Origin: an uncultured Christensenella sp.
GTDB taxonomy: Bacteria > Bacillota > Clostridia > Christensenellales > Pumilibacteraceae
Direction of reading: 5' to 3'
Length of the DNA stretch: 58,715 nucleotides
NCBI GenBank assembly: GCA_910577435.1
Contig: CAJTLV010000009.1
Coordinates: 1-58,715 of the forward strand
The number at the start of each line of letters is the position of its first letter. The stretch's first letter is position 1. A program made the position numbers and the translations under genes. The notes beneath the pieces were generated by a model. That model was not told the DNA's origin and did no database searches. It saw only the letters and a program-made list of their open reading frames with translations. This document shows, one piece after another, positions 1 through 6,326 of this stretch.

Positions 1-23
1 AGGCGTAGCTTAACACCACGCCT
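1..23. other. Small inverted repeat at the window edge
   Basis: AGGCGT (1-6) pairs with ACGCCT (18-23) around an 11-nt loop. No T-run follows. It may be the end of a structure belonging to a gene outside the window; function is unknown. Confidence 0.25.
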
Positions 24-128
24 GATTTCTGAATTCAGCAACATATCCGTAAATTTCTGTGGAGATATGATAAAACGGCGGGCGCTTTTTCGTGCATAAT
101 TTTTCGCGTTTCGTCAATAATCATTTCC

Positions 129-506
129 GTGAAAAAACTTTTTGCGGCATTGTGTTTGTTTTTGGTCGGCGCTGTGGCGACCGCAGTATGGTTCAGTCCG
201 CTTTGCGGCGTGGGCGAACTTTACGCTTACGAAAACAACGCCGTTACAGAAAACATAGGCGGCGTATGCTATCCGCCCGTCGGCAGTTACCGCGCCGATT
301 TTTACGGCGATGAGGCCGCTATGTACGACGCGCTCGACAGACTGTGCGCAACCGTCGTGCGAAGCGAGCGTACGGACGATCTGCTCGTCGTTTACGCATA
401 CAGTCCGCGCGTCGCGGCGTCCGTCGACGCGGATTACAACTTGATGGCGGCGTGTCGCGCGGGGCGGGTGAGCATAGGCGCGCCCGTGCTCGAAGGCAGT
501 TATTGA
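129..506 (+). CDS. Small exported protein of unknown function
   Basis: A 125-residue protein read from GTG. The N-terminus is a typical signal peptide or membrane anchor: MKKLF, then a hydrophobic stretch to about residue 23. The rest is soluble, with two cysteines near residues 26 and 47. I do not recognise the family. No clear Shine-Dalgarno precedes the GTG, so the start is uncertain, but no other start keeps the signal sequence. A CATAAT -10-like box lies at 95-100. The gene ends 68 bases before a SpoIIQ-like peptidase on the same strand, and small exported proteins of unknown role are common beside sporulation peptidases. That link is inference only. Confidence 0.5.
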   Translation: MKKLFAALCLFLVGAVATAVWFSPLCGVGELYAYENNAVTENIGGVCYPPVGSYRADFYGDEAAMYDALDRLCATVVRSERTDDLLVVYAYSPRVAASVDADYNLMAACRAGRVSIGAPVLEGSY

Positions 507-573
507 AATTTTTTGTTTTGTATGTATAAGCCGCCGAACATTGGCAATAATCAGGGTTACGGAGGAAACAAAT

Positions 574-1185
574 ATGAAAACCTATCAGTCCGGAACAAAA
601 GAGAAAAAGAAAAACTTCTTCAAGCGGCATGCGCAAGCCCTCATCATCACGGGTTCGGCGATCGTCGTTGCCGTAGTTATCGTGCTGTCGGTAGTGTTGA
701 CGCTGCCCGACTCCAAACCCGTCGACGGACCGATCGATGACGATCCCCCCATCGTCAATACCGATCCGACAATCGTTATGCCGATGACGGGCGCGAGCGT
801 CGGTCTCGACTACGCATACGACAAGCTCGTATACTGGGATACGCTCGAAGTGTGGAAGGTACATCCCGCGATAGATTTCGTCGGCGAAGGCAACGTTGTT
901 GCCATACGCGACGGCAAGGTCACTGCGGTAGATATGCACACGACACTCGACGGCAACGTCGTGACCGTCACGCACGACGACGGATATGTCTCGGTGTATA
1001 AATCACTCGGCGACGATATCGCGGTCAAGGTCGGCGACGAGGTAAAGGCGGGCGACAAGCTCGGCGTAACATCGAACAGTATGATGTCCGAGTTAAACAC
1101 GGGCGCGCACCTGCATCTCGAACTTATGAAGGACGGAAAATACGTCGACCCGTCGACCGTCCTGCCCGTAAACGAGGACAAGTAA
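574..1185 (+). CDS. spoIIQ: Membrane-anchored M23 (LytM) peptidase, SpoIIQ-like
   Basis: 203 residues. The start is ATG 574, preceded by GGAGG at 561-565; an upstream in-frame extension has no ribosome site. A short basic N-terminus (KEKKKNFFKRH) precedes one membrane helix at about residues 22-44. An acidic, proline-rich linker follows, then a LytM/M23 domain from about residue 68. Both zinc-binding motifs are visible: HxxxD at H97/D101 and HLH at 179-181, so the metal site looks complete, as in clostridial SpoIIQ rather than the degenerate Bacillus form. In the family, SpoIIQ sits in the forespore membrane and contacts SpoIIIAH across the intermembrane space during engulfment. Size and topology fit. 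Other M23 peptidases share this layout, so the symbol is probable, not certain. Confidence 0.7.
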   Translation: MKTYQSGTKEKKKNFFKRHAQALIITGSAIVVAVVIVLSVVLTLPDSKPVDGPIDDDPPIVNTDPTIVMPMTGASVGLDYAYDKLVYWDTLEVWKVHPAIDFVGEGNVVAIRDGKVTAVDMHTTLDGNVVTVTHDDGYVSVYKSLGDDIAVKVGDEVKAGDKLGVTSNSMMSELNTGAHLHLELMKDGKYVDPSTVLPVNEDK

Positions 1186-1233
1186 GCGAGTTTTTCTTCC
1201 GTAAAGACAACGACGCGAAATCAAGCGTCATTG

Positions 1234-1256
1234 AAAAGCCGAGAAATCGGCTTTTT
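1234..1256 (+). terminator. Rho-independent terminator after the M23 peptidase
   Basis: AAAAGCCGA (1234-1242), a GAAA loop, and TCGGCTTTT (1247-1255) form a perfect 9-bp stem with a short T-tail. Confidence 0.85.
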
Positions 1257-1327
1257 ACATATACGAAAGCTCGATATCAGTCGGTTTGTATATGCCGAAA
1301 CGGGTTTTCACTTTTAATGCAAAGTGC

Positions 1328-1356
1328 TTGATATCGCGCGCGGAATGTGGTATAAT
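1328..1356 (+). promoter_or_regulatory. Sigma-A promoter of the dehydrogenase gene
   Basis: TTGATA (1328-1333), a 17-nt spacer and a perfect TATAAT (1351-1356). The start codon is only 9 nt after the -10 box, so the mRNA should have almost no leader. Confidence 0.85.
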
Positions 1357-1365
1357 ATGTGTATT

Positions 1366-2376
1366 ATGAAGGCGTACAGAATTCATTCTCCGCATACAGT
1401 TACGCTCGACGAGCTGGACGCTATGCCGGTAGGGGAGCATTGCGTTAAACTGAAAAACAGAATGTGCGGGATTTCGACGACAGACCTGTCCGTTTTTATG
1501 GGTAATATCCCCGTAGAATATCCGATCATTCCGGTACGGCAGAGCGTAGGGTTTGTGTCCGAAGTGGGTTCGGAGGTGTCGGGACTTGCGCGCGGAAACC
1601 GCGTAGTGTCGTATCCTCAGTCGAGCTGTCACGGATGTAAAGCGTGCAAGGACGGACGATATTACGATTGCGACAAGCCGTCGGTGTTCGGTGTACGCGA
1701 GGACGGGTTCCTGTCCGATTTTTCGGTCGTGTCTGCGGACGACGTGTACGCCATCCCCGACAGACTTAAAGACGAGGAAGCCGTATTTACGGAGCATACG
1801 GCGATCGCGATCAACGTACTGTCTAAGTTGAACATCGAAAAAGGCGAGCATTTCGTCATTGTCGGCGCTACCGTTATCGGAATAATTCTCGCTCAGGTCG
1901 CTATGTATTATCAGGCGGTGCCGATCGTGGTGGATATGCGCGAGGATATGCTCGATATAGCGCGTAAAGTGGGCGTGTACTATACGGTCAATACGGTCAC
2001 GGAAGACGTCAATAAAAAAATAATGAGTCTTACCGGCGGGCATATGGCTGACGCGTGCGCTTACATTCTTTCGTCTACAATGCCCCTTCGAAATGTTTTC
2101 GATTATACTAGCAAAAACGGGCGAGTGGCTCTTGTCGGCAGACTGAACAGCAACGACTTAAAGTGCGATCTCGGTACTTTCGTAGAGAAAAATCTCGATC
2201 TCGTCACCGTGACCGACTGCGGAAAGAACTACCCGTCGGCGATCAATATGCTCGCCAACCGTACGGTATCCGTCGATCTTCTCGTAGAAAAGATAATATC
2301 TTTCGACGATGTGCCCGCCGCGCTCGAAGCGTGCGACCCGTCGAGCGACGGCACCAAATTGTTGGTAAAGATCTGA
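1366..2376 (+). CDS. Zinc-type alcohol dehydrogenase family protein with altered catalytic site
   Basis: 336 residues, medium-chain dehydrogenase/reductase family. The GroES-like N-terminal domain carries the structural zinc lobe CxxCxxCx6C (CHGCKACKDGRYYDC). C34 matches the first catalytic zinc ligand (CGISTTD). The family GHE motif, which supplies the second ligand His, reads VRQSVG at about 57-62, so His and Glu are missing. The Rossmann loop is also atypical: VGATVIG instead of GxGxxG. The Asp after strand 2 (VVVDMRED) suggests NAD(H) over NADP(H). ATG 1366 is chosen because the upstream in-frame ATG (1357) abuts the -10 box. The gene stands alone between a terminator and the rpmG promoter. 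Substrate is unknown, and the altered zinc site makes classical alcohol oxidation doubtful. Confidence 0.75.
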   Translation: MKAYRIHSPHTVTLDELDAMPVGEHCVKLKNRMCGISTTDLSVFMGNIPVEYPIIPVRQSVGFVSEVGSEVSGLARGNRVVSYPQSSCHGCKACKDGRYYDCDKPSVFGVREDGFLSDFSVVSADDVYAIPDRLKDEEAVFTEHTAIAINVLSKLNIEKGEHFVIVGATVIGIILAQVAMYYQAVPIVVDMREDMLDIARKVGVYYTVNTVTEDVNKKIMSLTGGHMADACAYILSSTMPLRNVFDYTSKNGRVALVGRLNSNDLKCDLGTFVEKNLDLVTVTDCGKNYPSAINMLANRTVSVDLLVEKIISFDDVPAALEACDPSSDGTKLLVKI

Positions 2377-2414
2377 TTGCGCAATATTAAATTTAATATC
2401 TTCCGCTCAAACGC

Positions 2415-2442
2415 TTGACAAGCAATATAATTATATGATAAT
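2415..2442 (+). promoter_or_regulatory. Promoter of the rpmG-secE-nusG operon
   Basis: Perfect TTGACA at 2415-2420, a 16-nt spacer and GATAAT at 2437-2442. TAATCT at 2439-2444 with an 18-nt spacer is an equally possible -10. Transcription should begin near 2449. Confidence 0.8.
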
Positions 2443-2448
2443 CTTTAT

Positions 2449-2472
2449 AAAACACCGTGTAGGCGGTGTTTT
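2449..2472 (+). other. Hairpin at the predicted 5' end of the rpmG transcript
   Basis: AAAACACCG (2449-2457) pairs perfectly with CGGTGTTTT (2464-2472). It looks like a terminator but lies immediately downstream of the promoter, so the transcript would begin with this stem. It could protect the 5' end, act as an early attenuator, or terminate readthrough from upstream. Confidence 0.6.
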
Positions 2473-2551
2473 ATTCTCGGCTTAAATTTTGTCGGACTGC
2501 GGCAATCGAAGGTTACGGGAACAATTATTTACTTTGCTTTTGGAGGCGGGT

Positions 2552-2710
2552 ATGGAACCGAAGAACGTCAGAATAACGCTTGAATGCACCGAGTGCAAGC
2601 AACGCAATTACGATACGACAAAGAACAAGAAGAACGATCCCGACAGGATCGAACTCAAAAAGTATTGCCGTTTCTGCAAAAAGCACACGGTCCACAAGGA
2701 AGCCAAATAA
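2552..2710 (+). CDS. rpmG: Large ribosomal subunit protein bL33
   Basis: 52 residues with the zinc-binding form of L33: C12/C15 and C39/C42 (CTEC and CRFC), typical of the C+ paralogue. L33 sits near the E-site of the 50S subunit. ATG 2552 is set by GGAGG at 2542-2546; an upstream TTG in the same frame has no ribosome site. First gene of the operon, followed by secE after one base. The order rpmG-secE-nusG is conserved in Bacillota. Confidence 0.95.
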   Translation: MEPKNVRITLECTECKQRNYDTTKNKKNDPDRIELKKYCRFCKKHTVHKEAK

Positions 2711-2711
2711 A

Positions 2712-3092
2712 ATGGCAAAAAAGACTGACAACACAGCCGAAGAAGAGGTTGTCGAAAAAAACAAGCCGGACAAGTCCGACGTGAAACAGTCTAAGGACAA
2801 AAAAAAGGAGAAAAAGAAAGAACCGGGCAAGGTAAAACGCTGGTTCAAGGATTTCTTCTCCGAACTTAAAAAAGTCACTTGGCCGTCGTTCACGAAGGTT
2901 CTCAAACAGACCGGCGTCGTTCTTTTGGTCACAATCATATTCTTGCTTGTTTTAATGGCGTTCGACAGTCTGTTCGGATACCTTTACGAACTTCTCGTAA
3001 GCGGCTTGCCGCGCGATACGGAAACCGCCGCTGCCGTTATGTCGGCGGTGACCGTCGGAATCAAATCGATCGGCGGAGGAATGTTGCTATGA
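2712..3092 (+). CDS. secE: Preprotein translocase subunit SecE
   Basis: 126 residues. The N-terminal half is very lysine/glutamate-rich (about 1-45). It is followed by the SecE amphipathic segment with KKVTWPS and one membrane helix near 70-95. SecE is the essential small subunit that clamps SecY in the SecYEG protein-export channel. The C-terminal tail after the helix (about 30 residues) is longer than usual. ATG 2712 starts one base after rpmG stops, with AAGGAAG at 2696-2702 inside rpmG as the ribosome site. The stop overlaps the nusG start (ATGA), implying translational coupling. Confidence 0.95.
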   Translation: MAKKTDNTAEEEVVEKNKPDKSDVKQSKDKKKEKKKEPGKVKRWFKDFFSELKKVTWPSFTKVLKQTGVVLLVTIIFLLVLMAFDSLFGYLYELLVSGLPRDTETAAAVMSAVTVGIKSIGGGMLL

Positions 3093-3625
3093 CAAACGAA
3101 GAACTTCCCGAAGCACAGTGGTTTATTTTGCACACCTATTCGGGTTATGAAAACCTCGTTAAAGTCAATCTCGAAACCGCGTTCCAAAAGAACAATATCG
3201 AGGACAGACTTATCGATATTCGTATTCCTATGGAAGACATCGTAGAGGAGAAGAACGGCAAGCGTAAGATCGTACACCGCAGAATGTTTCCCTCATACGT
3301 ACTTGTCAAAATGATATATACCCGCGATATGTGGCACTTGATCACGGGTACGCGCGGAGTTACCGGCTTTGTCGGACCGCAGGGTAAGCCTACACCGCTC
3401 ACCGACGAAGAGATACGGCGTATGCAACTCGAAAAGGTCACCGTCAAGACCGATTTCGCAGTCGGCGACAACATTCGCGTTATGAACGGTCCGCTCACCG
3501 ATATGACGGGCGAGATCAAGAGCATCAATACGACGACGGGCAAGTGTATGGTCGACATCAATATGTTCGGCAGAATGACGCCCGCAGAACTCGACACATA
3601 TCAGATCGAAAAGATCGATGCGTAA
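3089..3625 (+). CDS. nusG: Transcription termination/antitermination factor NusG
   Basis: 178 residues. The N-terminal NGN domain begins with the typical WFILHTYSGYE and includes RRMFPSYVLV. The C-terminal KOW domain starts near FAVGDNIRVMNGPL. NusG binds the RNA polymerase clamp and affects pausing and rho- or ribosome-coupled elongation. ATG 3089 overlaps the secE stop by four bases; GGAGGA at 3075-3080 is the ribosome site. The long in-frame extension upstream is an artefact of reading through secE. Confidence 0.96.
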   Translation: MTNEELPEAQWFILHTYSGYENLVKVNLETAFQKNNIEDRLIDIRIPMEDIVEEKNGKRKIVHRRMFPSYVLVKMIYTRDMWHLITGTRGVTGFVGPQGKPTPLTDEEIRRMQLEKVTVKTDFAVGDNIRVMNGPLTDMTGEIKSINTTTGKCMVDINMFGRMTPAELDTYQIEKIDA

Positions 3626-3861
3626 TACATTATACTGTTACTGAACGGGAGAGCTACGGCTCGAATGTACCGCGATTGTAATCGGACATACGAATAAGTT
3701 CCTGCGACGTTCTTGCCGTCGATTTCCGAGATGCGTGCCGCAATCCGCCGCGCCTGTAGCGCGAGCCACCGTATTGTGCTCGTCTCACGAAAATCGCCGA
3801 TGTAACTCCGTTCGCGTCACTTACGTCGTCTGTCCAAAATAAATTTACAAGGAGAAAAGCA
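3626..3861 (+). other. Unusually long nusG-rplK spacer
   Basis: 236 bases without a supported gene. I see no strong terminator or promoter. The minus frame stays open here (about 3654-4040, running into rplK), but its codons overlap rplK and no ribosome site is visible. Low A+T and codon-like periodicity suggest a gene remnant or dispersed intergenic repeat rather than a simple leader. An L1-binding leader for rplK-rplA could be hidden here; I cannot identify one. Confidence 0.4.
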
Positions 3862-4287
3862 ATGGCAAAGAAACTGCAAGCTGTAGTCAAGTTACAGCTT
3901 CCCGCCGGCAAAGCAACGCCGGGACCGCCTGTCGGATCGAGCTTAGGTCCGCACGGTATCAACATCGCCGGATTCGTAAAAGAATTCAACGAGCGCACGA
4001 AGGACGAAGTGGGGCTTATAATCCCCGTCGTGATGAGCATTTATTCCGACCGTTCGTTCACGTTCATTCTCAAATCTCCGCCGGCAGCCGTTCTTATCAA
4101 GAAGGCGTGCGGAATCGAATCGGCATCCGCGAAGCCCAATCGCGATAAGGTCGCCAAAATCACAAAAGCACAGATCGAAGAAATCGCCAAGCTCAAAATG
4201 GCGGATCTCAACGCGTCGTCGCTCGAACAGGCTATGTCTATGATCGCAGGCACGGCTCGCTCTATGGGCGTTGTAGTGGAGGGCTGA
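3862..4287 (+). CDS. rplK: Large ribosomal subunit protein uL11
   Basis: 141 residues, the normal L11 length. The N-terminal domain has QLPAGKATPGPPVG.LGPHGIN. The C-terminal rRNA-binding domain ends with AGTARSMGVVVEG. L11 forms the GTPase-associated centre at the stalk base. ATG 3862 follows AAGGAG at about 3850. One base separates its stop from rplA. Confidence 0.97.
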   Translation: MAKKLQAVVKLQLPAGKATPGPPVGSSLGPHGINIAGFVKEFNERTKDEVGLIIPVVMSIYSDRSFTFILKSPPAAVLIKKACGIESASAKPNRDKVAKITKAQIEEIAKLKMADLNASSLEQAMSMIAGTARSMGVVVEG

Positions 4288-4288
4288 T

Positions 4289-4975
4289 ATGAAACACGGT
4301 AAGAGATATATAGCCGCCGCCGCCGCCGTCGAGCGCGGTAAGGTATACGACACGGCGGAAGCGTTCGACAAGATAGGCGAGATAGCTACGGCTAAGTTCG
4401 ATGAGACAATAGAAGCGCACGTCAAACTCGGCATTGATCCCCGTCAGGCGGATCAGCAGGTGCGCGGAACGGTCGTTCTGCCGCACGGCACCGGTAAGTC
4501 GGTTCGCGTGCTTGTCATCGCCAAAGGCGACAAAGCGGACATCGCGGAGAAAGCGGGCGCAGACATCGTCGGCGCGGAAGAGATCATCGCAAAGATACAG
4601 AACGAGAACTATCTCGACTTCGACGTGGTCATCACTTCGCCCGATATGATGGGTCAGCTCGGCAGAGTAGCGAGAATACTCGGACCGCGCGGTTTAATGC
4701 CCAGTCCCAAGTCCGGCACGATCACGCAAGACATCGCGAAAGCGATCGCCGACACCAAAGCGGGTAAGGTCGAGTACCGCGTCGACAAGACGGCAATCGT
4801 CCACTGCATCATCGGCAAAAAGAGTTTCGGTGCGGAAAAGCTCAAAGAGAACTTCGACACGCTTATGGAAGCCATCGTCAAGGCGAAGCCTGCGGCGGCT
4901 AAGGGTACGTACCTCAGGAGCGTTTACGTGGCACCCGCAATGGGTCCCGGCTTGAAAGTCAACGTCAAACTGTAA
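4289..4975 (+). CDS. rplA: Large ribosomal subunit protein uL1
   Basis: 228 residues, full length. Typical L1 blocks are present: LPHGTGKSVRVLV, the central domain with LGPRGLMPSPKSGT, and KGTYLRSVYVAPAMGPG near the C-terminus. L1 forms the mobile arm near the E-site and can repress its own operon by binding mRNA. It is coupled to rplK, whose last codons (GTGGAGGGC) supply the ribosome site. The L10 leader follows. Confidence 0.97.
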   Translation: MKHGKRYIAAAAAVERGKVYDTAEAFDKIGEIATAKFDETIEAHVKLGIDPRQADQQVRGTVVLPHGTGKSVRVLVIAKGDKADIAEKAGADIVGAEEIIAKIQNENYLDFDVVITSPDMMGQLGRVARILGPRGLMPSPKSGTITQDIAKAIADTKAGKVEYRVDKTAIVHCIIGKKSFGAEKLKENFDTLMEAIVKAKPAAAKGTYLRSVYVAPAMGPGLKVNVKL

Positions 4976-4989
4976 TCAAAATCAATTAT

Positions 4990-5122
4990 TTTAATAGCCT
5001 AAGACAACAAGCGGAAACTTAAACGGCATTATGCCGACTTGTCGAGGCGCGGTAAAAACTTCAATGCGTGTTTTCACGCGGGTTTTAAGCGGCGCTCTCG
5101 ATAAGCGCCGCTTAAATTTTTT
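4990..5122 (+). ncRNA. L10 leader with attenuator, upstream of rplJ
   Basis: The rplA-rplJ gap has the layout of a ribosomal L10 leader. A stem joins CAACAAGCGG-type sequence to GCCGACTTGTCGAGGC near 5010-5047, and a small GCGTG/CACGC hairpin lies at 5066-5079. The terminator stem is TTTAAGCGGCGCT (5084-5096) with AGCGCCGCTTAAA (5104-5116), then six T's. In the family, the L10-(L7/L12)4 complex binds the leader and shifts folding towards termination. The family call is from recognition and was not checked against a covariance model. Confidence 0.7.
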
Positions 5123-5161
5123 ACAAACGTCAATAATCTTTTATTCTTTAAGGAGGTAATA

Positions 5162-5653
5162 ATGTCCAAGAATAATATCGAACAGCGCAAAGCGTATGCG
5201 GCAGAAGTTCAGGCGAAGATCGAAGGCTCTTCGTCCGTCGTTCTGGTCGACTATCGCGGAATAAACGTAGCACAGGACACCGCGATGCGTAAAGCGCTTC
5301 GCGAAGCGGGCGTCGAGTACCGCGTAATCAAGAACAGCGCCCTGTCGCGTGCGTTCGAAGCTACCGGCAACACCGGCTATGACGAATACTTCGAAGGTCC
5401 GACTGCGGCGGCATTCGGCGGCGAAGATCCCATCGCGCCCTGCCGCATACTCTCCGAGTACGCAGGCAAGACACCGATGACCGTCAAATGCGGTATGGTC
5501 GAGGGTAAGAAGTTCGACGCGGACGGCATCAAGGCGCTTGCAAGCATTCCCGAAAAGCCCGTACTCGTCGGTCAGCTGTTGGGCTTGCTCACCAGCCCTA
5601 TGCGTTCGCTCGCCGTCGCGCTCAGCGAAATCGCAAAAAAGAAGAGCGCGTAA
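5162..5653 (+). CDS. rplJ: Large ribosomal subunit protein uL10
   Basis: 163 residues. The N-terminal rRNA-binding domain shows VVLVDYRGINVAQDTAMRKALREAGVEYRVIKNSALSRAF in conserved form. The C-terminal helix that binds L7/L12 dimers follows. L10 anchors the stalk to 23S rRNA and L11. AAGGAGGT at 5150-5157 is a near-perfect ribosome site, just downstream of the attenuator that probably controls this gene. Confidence 0.97.
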   Translation: MSKNNIEQRKAYAAEVQAKIEGSSSVVLVDYRGINVAQDTAMRKALREAGVEYRVIKNSALSRAFEATGNTGYDEYFEGPTAAAFGGEDPIAPCRILSEYAGKTPMTVKCGMVEGKKFDADGIKALASIPEKPVLVGQLLGLLTSPMRSLAVALSEIAKKKSA

Positions 5654-5774
5654 CGGAACGCGTCGAAAGTGTAACAACGGATTCGAAAATCATACCGAGC
5701 ATATTCGGTCGTGCGGCGACGTAATCGCTTAAATAAAAATAACGGGCGTATGAATGCCCCAAAGGAGAATTATA

Positions 5775-6146
5775 ATGGCAGATTTGGACAAGATGCTCGA
5801 AGAAATCGAGAAAATGACGGTTTTGGAGCTTAACGATCTCGTAAAGAAAATCGAGGAAAAATTCGGCGTATCGGCTGCGGCTATGGCTGTTGCCGCTCCC
5901 GCAGCAGGCGCGGCCGCTCCCGCAGCGGAAGAGCAGACCGAGTTCAACGTCATCCTCAAAGACGTCGGCCCGAACAAGATCCCGGTCATCAAGGTCGTTC
6001 GCGAAATCACTTCGCTCGGTCTCGGCGAGGCAAAAGCGCTCGTCGACGGCGCTCCTTCCACCATCAAGGAAGGCGTCAGCAAGGCTGAAGCCGAAGAAAT
6101 GGCGAACAAGTTCAAAGAAGTCGGCGCAACCGTCGAACTCAAATAA
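5775..6146 (+). CDS. rplL: Large ribosomal subunit protein bL12 (L7/L12)
   Basis: 123 residues: N-terminal dimerisation helices (MADLDKMLEEIEKMTVLELNDLVKKIEE), an Ala/Pro-rich hinge near 40-52, and the C-terminal factor-binding domain (IKVVREITSLGLGEAKALVDGAP). L7/L12 recruits translational GTPases. ATG 5775 follows AAAGGAG; an in-frame ATG seven codons earlier lacks a ribosome site. A strong terminator follows, so rpoBC is not directly downstream as it is in most Bacillota. Confidence 0.97.
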   Translation: MADLDKMLEEIEKMTVLELNDLVKKIEEKFGVSAAAMAVAAPAAGAAAPAAEEQTEFNVILKDVGPNKIPVIKVVREITSLGLGEAKALVDGAPSTIKEGVSKAEAEEMANKFKEVGATVELK

Positions 6147-6161
6147 TTTTGTTCACACCGT

Positions 6162-6195
6162 AAAAGCCGCAGGCATACCGCCTGCGGCTTTTTGC
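6162..6195 (+). terminator. Terminator after rplL
   Basis: AAAAGCCGCAGGC (6162-6174), loop ATACC, and GCCTGCGGCTTTT (6180-6192) with a T-tail. A perfect 13-bp stem. Confidence 0.93.
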
Positions 6196-6267
6196 GTTTT
6201 TCGTATTTCGGAGACGGTTAAGCCGTTTCGGTTATGAGGCGGTATGTGAACGGAGAACGGAATATAG

Positions 6268-6297
6268 TTGACTTTTTTTTGTAAGTTGTGTTATATT
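6268..6297 (+). promoter_or_regulatory. Promoter of the giant zinc-ribbon membrane protein
   Basis: TTGACT (6268-6273), an 18-nt spacer and TATATT (6292-6297), about 30 bases before the start codon. Confidence 0.65.
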
Positions 6298-6326
6298 ATA
6301 TACACATATGGACTGGGAGGTATGAT

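Noticed and set aside
3654..4040. 129-codon minus-strand frame across the nusG-rplK spacer
   Set aside because: It overlaps rplK, has no ribosome site, and the spacer part is better explained as repeat or remnant.
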